This document shows positions 26,903 through 34,743 of a stretch of 64,000 bases of DNA, piece by piece (within the stretch, counting starts at the first letter, position 1; each line of letters begins with the position of its first letter). Position numbers and translations under genes: made by a program. Source of the stretch: Pseudomonadota bacterium (lineage in GTDB: Bacteria > Desulfobacterota > Desulfarculia > Desulfarculales > Desulfarculaceae); contig JAHIND010000008.1 of the NCBI GenBank assembly GCA_018896025.1, forward strand, positions 1-64,000. Reading direction: 5' to 3'. The notes below the pieces were generated by a model. It was given only the letters and a program-made list of their open reading frames with translations, did no database searches and was not told where the DNA came from.

Positions 26903-28621
26903 TTAGGCGGCGGGGCGAAGGTCTTTGATCACCAGTTCCAGGTGGGGGCCCCGGAAGGTGGAGATGCGGGGGATGAAGGCCGCCGACAGGCTGGTGCCCT
27001 TGTCTATCCAGGGCTCCTGGCAGTTGAAGGCGATGGCCGGAATACGGGCGCCGTCCTGGGTCAGCTCCATCTTGAGGTGGTTTTCCCCCACCACCCGGCA
27101 GGAGGTCACCTCCAGGTCGTGGGCGCAGAGCATGGGCTCGGGGTTGGACTGTCCGAAGGGGGCCAGGCATTTCAGGTGCTCCAGCATCTGCGGCCCGAGC
27201 TGGCTCAGGTTAATTTGGGCGTCTATGTCCAGGGCCTGGCCCGTATCCGGCGGCAACTGCAGCGCCGCCTCCTCGGCCAGGGACTGGGCCAGTTGCTCCA
27301 GGCACCCGCTGGGCATGGTGGCCCCGGCGGCCAGGGCGTGACCGCCGTAATGGGTCAAAAGCTCGGCGTGGGCGGCCAGGGCCCGTTGCAAGTGGAAGCC
27401 CTCCCGGGAGCGGCCCGAGCCCACTGCCGTGCCGTTTTGCACTGAGAAAAGCATGGTGGGCCGCCCGGTGCGTTCCAAAAGCCGCCCGGCCACGATGCCC
27501 AACACCCCTTGGTGCCAGCCCTCGCCGCCCATCACCAGACAGGCCGCCTCTTGCAGGGCTTGGTCGTCCGCGATGCGCTCCAGGGCCTGCTCGAAGATGG
27601 CCGCCTCCACCTGGCGGCGGTCGCCGTTGAGCCGGTCCAGGTCCTTGGCGCGGCCTATGGCCTCGGCCTCGTTTGAGGAAAGCAGCAGTTCCAGCGCCGG
27701 GTCCGGGCTGTCCAGGCGCCCGGCCGCGTTGATGCGCGGGGCCAGGTAGAAACCAAGGTCCATGGTGTCCAACACCCCGCTACGCCCGGCCACCTTGGCC
27801 AGGGCGGCCAGGCCGGGGCGCAGTCCCTGGGTCATCACCTTGAGGCCTTCAGCCACCAACACCCGGTTGGCTTCCACCAAGGGCACCACGTCGGCGCAGG
27901 TGCCCAGGGCCACCAGGTCCAGGCTGTGGCGCAGGTTGGGTTCGGGCCGGTTTTGGAACCAGCCCGTCTTGCGCAGGGCGGCCCTTAGCCCGGCGGCCAG
28001 GTAAAAGGCAACCCCCACCCCGGCCAGGTGGACCGACATGCCGCAGGCCTCCTGCTTGGGGTTCACCACCGCCGCAGCGGGCACCAGGGGGCCGGGGGGC
28101 AGCAGGTGATGGTCGGTGACCACCACCGGCAGGCCCAGGCGGGTGGCCTCGTTGACCCCCTCGTGGTCGCTGATGCCGCAGTCGGCGGTGACGATGACCT
28201 GGGCTCCGGCCTGGGCCAGGCGCTGGGCCCGCTGGGGTTTGAAGCCGTAGCCATCACGCACCCTATGGGGCAAGTCCCACACCACCGGCGCGCCGCAGGC
28301 CTCTAAAAACTCCACCAGCAAGGCGGTGGCGGTCACTCCGTCGGCGTCGTAGTCGCCTGCCACTCCGATCACCGCGCCGGAGCGCACCGCCGGCACCAGC
28401 ACCTCCATGGCCTGGGGAAGGCCCAGCATCTCCTCGGGCATGGGGAGCTGTTCCAGGACGGGGCAAAGGAAGCGCCGGGCCTGCTCCGGGTCGTGCAGAC
28501 CCCGGTGGCACAGTATCTGGGCGGCCAGGGGCGGCAGACCCAGGGCCTGGGACAGGGCCTGGGCTGCTTCCGGGGTGGGCTCCTTGAGCCGCCAGGTCAG
28601 CGGTGGAGGTAAAGGTACCAT
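26903..28621 (-). CDS. recJ: single-stranded-DNA-specific exonuclease RecJ
   Basis: 572 residues, full length. DHH-domain motifs are GDYDADGVTATALL, DCGISDHEG and VVTDHHLLPPG; the DHHA1 domain has GEGWHQGVLGIVAGRLLERT and AVGSGRSREGFHL. The C-terminal OB-fold-like domain follows (LAPFGQSNPEPML). RecJ degrades single-stranded DNA 5' to 3' with Mn2+ or Mg2+ in recombination and mismatch or base-excision repair. It heads a minus-strand run with three small genes. Confidence 0.95.
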   Translation of the reverse strand: MVPLPPPLTWRLKEPTPEAAQALSQALGLPPLAAQILCHRGLHDPEQARRFLCPVLEQLPMPEEMLGLPQAMEVLVPAVRSGAVIGVAGDYDADGVTATALLVEFLEACGAPVVWDLPHRVRDGYGFKPQRAQRLAQAGAQVIVTADCGISDHEGVNEATRLGLPVVVTDHHLLPPGPLVPAAAVVNPKQEACGMSVHLAGVGVAFYLAAGLRAALRKTGWFQNRPEPNLRHSLDLVALGTCADVVPLVEANRVLVAEGLKVMTQGLRPGLAALAKVAGRSGVLDTMDLGFYLAPRINAAGRLDSPDPALELLLSSNEAEAIGRAKDLDRLNGDRRQVEAAIFEQALERIADDQALQEAACLVMGGEGWHQGVLGIVAGRLLERTGRPTMLFSVQNGTAVGSGRSREGFHLQRALAAHAELLTHYGGHALAAGATMPSGCLEQLAQSLAEEAALQLPPDTGQALDIDAQINLSQLGPQMLEHLKCLAPFGQSNPEPMLCAHDLEVTSCRVVGENHLKMELTQDGARIPAIAFNCQEPWIDKGTSLSAAFIPRISTFRGPHLELVIKDLRPAA

Positions 28622-28930
28622 GCAGGCACTATATATGGTGGTGCCGCCGGAATCAAGTTACATCATGTTGTGTAAGGTAGGCCGCTGACAATGTTGCCAT
28701 TTTGGGGCGCGGTTCACAAGGTGAAGCGGCGCGCAGGCCGTGAGCCCGGCAGGATGCGTCGGAGCCCACCAGCGGCCTTGGGCCGCCCGACAAAGCGGCC
28801 GTGAGGAAACCAGCCTCCCGGGAAAATCATCTTTTTCCGAAAGAGCTTGCCTGCGGTGCTGGGGTGCGTAAACTAGGGCAACCGTCAACTTCAGTTGCCT
28901 GGAATCGCCAGGCATTTACGAAACGGGTTT
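28622..28930. other. 309-bp divergent intergenic region without a recognisable gene
   Basis: Lies between recJ (minus) and the dTDP-rhamnose operon (plus). Short frames here give products with no family features. It should hold both promoters, but I could not pick convincing -35/-10 pairs. Confidence 0.5.
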
Positions 28931-29818
28931 ATGGCCAAGCAAAACAAAATTTTGGTGTTCGGTGCCGGAGGCATGCTGGGGCGCGAGCTGCTCGCCGCCG
29001 CGCCGCCCCCCGGCCTGGAGCTGATCGGCCTTGCCCGCGCCCAGGCGGATATCACCTCCGCCGAGCAGGTGGCCCGGGCCATGGCCGAGCACCGGCCCGG
29101 CCTGGTCATCAACGCGGCCGCCTTTTCCAACGTGGACGGGGCCGAGAGTGAGCCCCAGGCCGCCCTGGCGGTGAACGCCCAGGGGCCGCAGAACCTGGCC
29201 AAAGCCTGCCATGAGGCGGGCGCACCCTTTATCCACATCTCCACGGACTACGTGTTCGGCGGCGGCGGCCAGACCCGGCCCTACCTGGAGAGCGATCCGC
29301 CGATGCCGCTCAACCAGTACGGCGTGTCCAAGCTGCGGGGCGAGGAACTGGTTCGCGCCGCCTGCTCCCGCCACCTCATCGTGCGCACCTCCTGGCTCTT
29401 CGGGGCCCTGGCCCGCAACTTTATCCACCTCATGTTGGAGCTGATGCGCTCCCGCTCAACCATCAAGGTGGTGGACGACCAGGTGGGCTGCCCCACTCCG
29501 GCGGCGGACCTGGCCCAAGCCCTGCTGCGCCTGGCGGCCATGGTGCTGGAGCAAGGCGACGCGGCCTGGGGCACCTATCACCTCGGCGGGCCGCTGGTGA
29601 TCAACCGCTATCAGTTCGCCCAGATGATCTGGGCCGAGGCCCGCAAGTACCTGAACAAGGATTTGACCATCGAGCCGGTGGGCAGCGAGGTTTTCGCCGC
29701 CCCGGCCAAACGTCCGGCCTATTCGGCCCTGGACTGCGCTAAGATAAAGCAACGCTTCGGCTTGGCCCTGGCCGACTGGCGTCCGGAGCTGGCCCGGATC
29801 GTGAAACTTTTGCAGTAA
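28931..29818 (+). CDS. rfbD: dTDP-4-dehydrorhamnose reductase
   Basis: 295 residues from ATG 28931; a frame start at 28895 adds 12 residues that do not belong to the Rossmann fold. VFGAGGMLGRELL binds NAD(P)H, STDYVFGG supplies the catalytic Thr region, and YGVSKLRGE holds the catalytic Tyr/Lys. SWLFG and GCPTPAADLAQALL are family signatures. It carries out the last step of dTDP-L-rhamnose synthesis. First gene of rmlDABC-like operon, followed 16 bp later by the thymidylyltransferase. Confidence 0.93.
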   Translation: MAKQNKILVFGAGGMLGRELLAAAPPPGLELIGLARAQADITSAEQVARAMAEHRPGLVINAAAFSNVDGAESEPQAALAVNAQGPQNLAKACHEAGAPFIHISTDYVFGGGGQTRPYLESDPPMPLNQYGVSKLRGEELVRAACSRHLIVRTSWLFGALARNFIHLMLELMRSRSTIKVVDDQVGCPTPAADLAQALLRLAAMVLEQGDAAWGTYHLGGPLVINRYQFAQMIWAEARKYLNKDLTIEPVGSEVFAAPAKRPAYSALDCAKIKQRFGLALADWRPELARIVKLLQ

Positions 29819-29834
29819 TCGGAGAAGCTGCCCC

Positions 29835-30725
29835 GTGTATAAAGGAATAGTATTGGCGGGTGGATCGGGCACCAGGCTTTATCCGGCCACCAGAGCGGTA
29901 AGCAAACAGCTCCTGGTGGTCTACGACAAGCCCATGATCTACTACCCCATTGCCACCCTCATGCTGGCCGGCATAACCGAGATCCTGGTGATAACCACCC
30001 CCCAGGATCAGGAGGCCTACCGCGCCCTGCTGGGCGACGGCTCCCAGTGGGGCCTCAAGTTCTCCTACATCGCCCAGCCTCGGCCCGAGGGCCTGGCCCA
30101 GGCCTTCACCCTGGGGCGCGAGTTCCTGGACGGCGCGCCCGCCGCCCTGACCTTGGGCGACAACCTATTCTTTGGCCACGGCTTCACCGGCCTGCTGCGC
30201 GAGGCCACCTCCCGCCAGGACCTGGCCACCGTGTTCCTGTACCAGGTCTCCGACCCCCAGCGTTACGGCGTGGCCGAGTTCGACGCTCAGGGCGACATCT
30301 GCCGGGTGGTGGAAAAGCCCCCCAGCCCGCCTTCCCGCTGGGCGGTGACCGGCCTGTACTTCTTCGGCCCGGAGGTCACCGAGGTGGCCGCTGGGGTGGA
30401 AAAGTCGGCCCGTGGCGAGCTGGAGATAACCGAGGTCATCAACCATTACATAAGGGCCAAGCGCATCCGGGGCATCAAGATGGGCCGGGGCTACGCCTGG
30501 CTGGACACCGGAACCCCGGAGGCCCTGTTGCAGGCCTCCCAGTTCGTGGGCACCATCGAGAGCCGCCAGGGGGTGAAGATAGCCTGCCTGGAGGAGATAG
30601 CCTACAACCTGGAGCTGGTGGACCGGGATGAGCTTCGCCGGATGCTGCGGGACAAGCAGGACATCCCGTACTATAAATATGTCCTGGATCTGATCGAGGC
30701 GGGCGGCCCGGTGCCTCTTGTCTGA
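29835..30725 (+). CDS. rfbA: glucose-1-phosphate thymidylyltransferase
   Basis: 296 residues from a GTG start. The nucleotide loop is LAGGSGTRLYPATRAVSKQL (about residues 6-25), followed by YDKPMIYYPIATLMLAGI, LGDNLFFGHGF (metal Asp) and VEKPPSPPSRWAVTGLYFF. These define the RmlA family. It makes dTDP-glucose from glucose 1-phosphate and dTTP. Overlaps or nearly abuts the dehydratase gene that follows. Confidence 0.95.
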   Translation: MYKGIVLAGGSGTRLYPATRAVSKQLLVVYDKPMIYYPIATLMLAGITEILVITTPQDQEAYRALLGDGSQWGLKFSYIAQPRPEGLAQAFTLGREFLDGAPAALTLGDNLFFGHGFTGLLREATSRQDLATVFLYQVSDPQRYGVAEFDAQGDICRVVEKPPSPPSRWAVTGLYFFGPEVTEVAAGVEKSARGELEITEVINHYIRAKRIRGIKMGRGYAWLDTGTPEALLQASQFVGTIESRQGVKIACLEEIAYNLELVDRDELRRMLRDKQDIPYYKYVLDLIEAGGPVPLV

Positions 30726-30747
30726 CACCTCCAGCCCAACCGAGATT

Positions 30748-31815
30748 ATGAAGCAAGACGCACAAGGATTGTTGGTCACCGGCGGGGCGGGCTTCATCGG
30801 CTCGGCCCTGGTTCAGATGCTTTTGGCCCGGCCCGAGGTGCGGGTGCTCAACCTGGACAAGGTGACCTACGCGGCCAACCCCGAGGCCCTGGAGCGCTTC
30901 GCCCAGGCGGACAACTACCGCTTCGAGCGGGGCGACATCTGCGACCGCCCCCTGGTGGAGCGGCTGCTGGCCGAGTTCCGGCCCCAAGGGATCATCCACC
31001 TGGCCGCCGAGTCCCACGTGGACCGCTCCATCGACAATGCCGACGGCTTCCTGCAAACCAACATCATGGGCACCCACGTCCTGCTGGACGCGGCCCTGGC
31101 CTATTGGCGCCGCCTGGAAGGGGCGGATCGTGATTCTTTCCGCTTTTTGCATGTGTCCACCGACGAGGTCTACGGCTCCCTGGGGCCCGAGGGGTTGTTC
31201 CGCGAGGACAGCCCCTACCTGCCCAACTCGCCCTATTCGGCCAGCAAGGCCTCCTCGGACCTGCTGGTCAGGGCCTGGCATCAGACCTACGGCCTGCCCA
31301 CGGTGATCTGCCACGCCTCCAACAACTACGGACCCCGCCAGTTCCCGGAAAAGCTCATCCCCCTGATGATCATCAAGGCCCAGAGCGGCCAGAACCTGCC
31401 GGTGTACGGCAAGGGCGACAACGTGCGCGACTGGATGCACGTGAGCGACCACGTGCGCGGCCTGCTCGCGGCCCTGGAGCGCGGCCAGGTGGGCCAGACC
31501 TATAACCTGGGTGGCGGGGTGGAGCTGAACAACCTGGAGTTGGTGCGCCGCATCTGCCGCCTGCTGGACCGGGAGCTGGCTGGAAGCCGCCAGGAGCCCC
31601 ACGAAGAATTGATAAGCTTTGTGCCCGACCGGCCGGGCCACGACCAACGCTACGCCCTGGACATCGCCAAGGCCCAAAGGGACCTGGGCTGGACCCCCCA
31701 GGTGGAGTTCGGCCAGGGCCTGGCCGATACGGTGCGCTGGTATCTGGACAACCGCGACTGGTGGGAGCGCATTTTAAGCGAACGCTACGACGGAGTCAGG
31801 CTGGGCCTGGCCTGA
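30748..31815 (+). CDS. rfbB: dTDP-glucose 4,6-dehydratase
   Basis: 355 residues from ATG 30748; a TTG at 30718 is in frame and would overlap rfbA by 8 bp. NAD loop TGGAGFIGSALVQ, STDEVYGSLG (Thr/Asp/Glu catalytic triad), YSASKASSDLLVRAW (Tyr/Lys) and NNYGPRQFPEKLIPL are complete. It converts dTDP-glucose to dTDP-4-keto-6-deoxyglucose. Third in the dTDP-rhamnose operon. Confidence 0.94.
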   Translation: MKQDAQGLLVTGGAGFIGSALVQMLLARPEVRVLNLDKVTYAANPEALERFAQADNYRFERGDICDRPLVERLLAEFRPQGIIHLAAESHVDRSIDNADGFLQTNIMGTHVLLDAALAYWRRLEGADRDSFRFLHVSTDEVYGSLGPEGLFREDSPYLPNSPYSASKASSDLLVRAWHQTYGLPTVICHASNNYGPRQFPEKLIPLMIIKAQSGQNLPVYGKGDNVRDWMHVSDHVRGLLAALERGQVGQTYNLGGGVELNNLELVRRICRLLDRELAGSRQEPHEELISFVPDRPGHDQRYALDIAKAQRDLGWTPQVEFGQGLADTVRWYLDNRDWWERILSERYDGVRLGLA

Positions 31816-31856
31816 GTCTCGGCGCGCTCATGCGCCGCATAAGGGAGAAGGCGGGA

Positions 31857-32318
31857 ATGAATTTGTTGCACGGGGTCAAGGTGAAGTCCCTCAAGGTGAT
31901 CCCCGATGGCCGGGGCCGCCTGGTGGAGATACTCAGGGCCGACGACGAAATTTTCCAAGGCTTCGGTCAGGTTTACATGACCACCACCCGGCCGGGCATC
32001 GTCAAGGCCTGGCATCTGCACAAAAAGCAGTACGACCAGGTGTTCTGCGCGGCGGGCATGATCCGCCTGGGCATCTACGACGACCGCGACGACTCACCCA
32101 GCAAGGGCCAGGGCAACGAGTTTTTCATCGGGGTGCACAATCCCATGCTGGTGCAGATCGCGCCTGGCCTGTACCACGGTTGGAAGTGCATCAGCGCCGA
32201 GGAGGCCCTGATCATCAACACCGTGACCCATCCCTACGACTACGCCGATCCCGACGAGTTCCGTCGGGACGCCCACGACCCCTACATTCCCTGGGATTGG
32301 AGCGACCGCGACGGTTAG
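31857..32318 (+). CDS. dTDP-4-dehydrorhamnose 3,5-epimerase family protein (RmlC-like, short form)
   Basis: 153 residues from ATG 31857, with GGGAGAAGG upstream; the frame begins earlier, inside rfbB, but that part is not family-like. It is a cupin: VKVIPDGRGRL-type N-terminus (LKVIPDGRGRLVEILRADD), VKAWHLHKKQYDQVFC with the conserved His, LVQIAPGLYHGWKCIS and a DYADPDEFRRD C-terminus. It is shorter than classical RmlC (about 180). It most likely supplies the epimerase step of this otherwise complete dTDP-L-rhamnose pathway, but a related sugar epimerase is possible. Confidence 0.82.
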   Translation: MNLLHGVKVKSLKVIPDGRGRLVEILRADDEIFQGFGQVYMTTTRPGIVKAWHLHKKQYDQVFCAAGMIRLGIYDDRDDSPSKGQGNEFFIGVHNPMLVQIAPGLYHGWKCISAEEALIINTVTHPYDYADPDEFRRDAHDPYIPWDWSDRDG

Positions 32319-32322
32319 GTCG

Positions 32323-32443
32323 CCGGCTTCGCCAGACCCCACATGGCTGCGTTGTCGGCGTCACTCGGTCCTCGGGGTAGGTCTACTACCCCTGCGTCTC
32401 TCGTTCGCCTTCCGCCTTGCCCTGCGGCGTCTGGCTGTGCCGG
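32323..32443 (+). repeat. large imperfect fold-back repeat, copy C
   Basis: About 120 bp in the orientation of copy B. The ends (CCGGCTTCGCCAGACC and GTCTGGCTGTGCCGG) and the spacing match copies A and B, while the central hairpin is different in bases but keeps pairing (GGGGTAG-GTCTA-CTACCCC). It lies just after the epimerase gene. Confidence 0.7.
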
Positions 32444-32545
32444 GTATTACACGCACCGCATCCTGAAGAGACGCTGCATTTTTTATACAGCTTGCGTTAA
32501 TGCAGAGTTGTTTTATCGTCGCCCGACCATTATGAAAATTTGGGC

Positions 32546-33661
32546 TTAGCGCCTGGGAGCCTCTTGCATGGCCTCTAGAAGCTGCCTTGCCAGGTTGGGC
32601 CAGGCGATGCCCTGGGCCGCGTAGTCGCGGGCCCCAGCCGACAGCCGGGCGTACAGCTCTGGGTCGCGCATGACCTGGGCAATGGTGCGGGCCAGGGAGG
32701 CCGCATCGGGCGGGCCGGACAAGAGGCCGGTCTCGCCGGGCAGCACCTGCTCCTGCAGCCCGCCCACCTGGGTGGCCACCACCGGCAGGGCGTGGGCATA
32801 GGCCAAAGGCAAGACCCCGGATTGGCTGGCCGAGGTATAGGGCGCCACCAACAGGTCGCCTTCCTCGATGATGCGCGACACCTCCCCCGCCTCCAGCCAG
32901 CGGTTGATCACCCTGGCCCCCAACTCCCCCAGCGCCGCCTGGTTCTTGTCCCCCAAGCGCCCCTGTCCGGCCACGATCAGCTCCACCTCGGGGAAGTCCC
33001 GCCTCAACAGGCGAACCGCCTCCAGCAAAAGCCCCAGGCCTTTGTAGGCCAGGATGCGTCCAAAGAACAGCAGGCGGAAGGGCCGCCCCGTGGGCATGGC
33101 GCGGGGCTGGGCCTTGGGTTGGCCGTAGAAAAAGGGGCCATGGGGGATCACCCTGAGGCGCGCCGGGTCCAGGCCATAGGCCTCCACCGCCTGGGCGCGC
33201 ACGAACTCGCTCAGAGTCACCACCGCGTCGGCCCGGCGCACCTCTGCCTTGAGCATCCGGGCCCTGATCAGAGAGCGCTCGCCGGGGTGCAGCAAGGCGT
33301 CGTGCAGCACCATCAGATGGCGCGCCCCGCTTTGGCGCACCTTGCCCAGCATGGGCAGGTTCCAGGCGTGGGTCATGGTGCAGCAAACCCAGTCGAAGCG
33401 CTCCCGGCGCAGATAGGCCGAAAACTCCGAGCGCAGGCTGGGAAGCTTGGCGCTGGCCCACGCCGCGCTGAGCTTGCCGGTGTAGGTGTCCGGCGACCAG
33501 CCGGGCAGGCCCAGCTCTTGGGACTGCTCCCAAAGCTCCGACTGGCGCGACAAGGACAGCTGCACCTGGACCGAGGGCATATCGGCCAGGGCTTTGGCCA
33601 TCTCGTAGGTGTACATGGGCCCGCCCCCTTTGCGGCCCCAATGCCATAGCAGCAGCTTCAT
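32546..33661 (-). CDS. glycosyltransferase, GT4 (GT-B) family
   Basis: 371 residues from ATG 33661 (MKLLLWHWGRKGGGPMYTYE); the frame stays open upstream into the next gene but that part is not coding. N-terminal acceptor domain with RKGGGPMYTYEMAKALA; the C-terminal donor domain has FRLLFFGRILAYKGLGLLLE, VELIVAGQG and the nucleotide-sugar region PYTSASQSGVLPLAYAHALP with the GT4-type E/S pattern, then GLQEQVLPGETGLL. It transfers a sugar to a growing surface glycan. It lies 22 bp after a GT2 gene on the same strand. Confidence 0.88.
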   Translation of the reverse strand: MKLLLWHWGRKGGGPMYTYEMAKALADMPSVQVQLSLSRQSELWEQSQELGLPGWSPDTYTGKLSAAWASAKLPSLRSEFSAYLRRERFDWVCCTMTHAWNLPMLGKVRQSGARHLMVLHDALLHPGERSLIRARMLKAEVRRADAVVTLSEFVRAQAVEAYGLDPARLRVIPHGPFFYGQPKAQPRAMPTGRPFRLLFFGRILAYKGLGLLLEAVRLLRRDFPEVELIVAGQGRLGDKNQAALGELGARVINRWLEAGEVSRIIEEGDLLVAPYTSASQSGVLPLAYAHALPVVATQVGGLQEQVLPGETGLLSGPPDAASLARTIAQVMRDPELYARLSAGARDYAAQGIAWPNLARQLLEAMQEAPRR

Positions 33662-33683
33662 GCCGGTAGTCCCTGGGCAAACA

Positions 33684-34559
33684 TCATGAGGGCAACCGGC
33701 CCCGGTCGGGTGAAAAGAGGCCATGCCAGATTCCGGCGGCCGCCTGCCAGCGTCCCTGGGACGCCCGGCGTACCAGGCGGGCCCCAGAGCCGATGACCAC
33801 GGGCAGCCAGGGCAGGGGGGCGTGCTTCGTGAAAAAGCGCAGCGAGCCGTTGGTGTAGAGCCGATGCCAGGCCTCTTCGTTGCCGCCCAGGCCGGTGCTG
33901 GGATGGTGCTCCACCACCGAGTCCGGGGCCACGGCCAGGCGCCACCCGGCCTTGCGCAAGCGCCAGCTAAGGTCGGCGTCTTCCCAGTAGAGCGGGAAGC
34001 CGGGGTCCAGCAGGCCCACCTGGTCCAGGGCCTCGGCGCGCAGCAGCAGACTGGCCCCGCAAAGATAGTCCGGGGCTCCGGTCTTGGGCGCTTGGGTGAT
34101 GTGGCGGGCGCGGCCGGTGATGAGGCTGAGATTGCCTCCGCCCCAGGCCTGCACCCGGTCCTCACCCGCCCAGCGCAGCAGCGAGCCCACCGCGCCCACC
34201 TGGGGCTCGTGGGCCATGACGCGGACCAGCGCCTCCAGGGCCTGGGGCTGGGCGGTGGCGTCGGGGTTGAGCAGCCACACCGCGTCGGCTCCCCGTTCCA
34301 GGGCCATTTGCATGCCCAGGTTGGCCCCCTGGGCGAAACCACCGTTCACCGGCGAGGGCAAAAACTTCACCTGGGGAAAGCGGCGCTCAATCATCTGCGG
34401 GGATTGATCGCGGGAGGCGTTGTCCACCACCACGATTTTACTGGGGGCGTAGGTTTGGTCCGTGAGGGAGGACAGGCAGTCCAGCACGTGCGGCAGACCG
34501 TTGTAATTAACCAGTACTACGTAAACCGACCCCCACTGGTTTTCTTGCGATTGTTGCAA
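33684..34559 (-). CDS. glycosyltransferase, GT2 family (rhamnosyltransferase-like)
   Basis: 291 residues. N-terminal GT-A motifs are VYVVLVNYNGLPHVLDCL, IVVVDNASRDQSP and AQGANLGMQMAL, then VWLLNPDATA (DxD-like metal site) and LYWEDADLSWRLRKAG. This form is common in rhamnosyl and other O-antigen transferases, which fits the dTDP-rhamnose genes next door. First gene of a two-gene minus-strand unit, divergent from the ABC flippase. Confidence 0.88.
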   Translation of the reverse strand: MQQSQENQWGSVYVVLVNYNGLPHVLDCLSSLTDQTYAPSKIVVVDNASRDQSPQMIERRFPQVKFLPSPVNGGFAQGANLGMQMALERGADAVWLLNPDATAQPQALEALVRVMAHEPQVGAVGSLLRWAGEDRVQAWGGGNLSLITGRARHITQAPKTGAPDYLCGASLLLRAEALDQVGLLDPGFPLYWEDADLSWRLRKAGWRLAVAPDSVVEHHPSTGLGGNEEAWHRLYTNGSLRFFTKHAPLPWLPVVIGSGARLVRRASQGRWQAAAGIWHGLFSPDRGRLPS

Positions 34560-34743
34560 GTCTGAAGCCCTTATTGGTGGGATGAACCAGGGAGCGGCCC
34601 TCCCGTCAATTCAGCGGCAGTTTTGGTGGGGCAAACTTATCCGTGGTCAAGGTGGCGAATTGCCCATATCATACCTTAGCTGTGCGAAGCTAACCATATG
34701 CGATTATTGATATCCGCAACGGGTGGGAGCACCGAATAACTTT
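34560..34743. other. divergent promoter region between GT2 and ABC transporter genes
   Basis: 184 bp, more AT-rich than its surroundings at 34640-34710, with no coding frame. It must hold promoters for both directions; no confident -35/-10 pair was chosen. Confidence 0.4.

Noticed and set aside
28658..28915. 85-codon minus-strand frame upstream of the rhamnose operon
   Set aside because: No ribosome site, no family-like stretch, and it spans the expected promoter region.
32546..34342. 598-codon minus-strand frame as a fused glycosyltransferase
   Set aside because: The N-terminal 227 codons are the shadow of the GT2 gene at 33684; the true GT4 protein starts at 33661.
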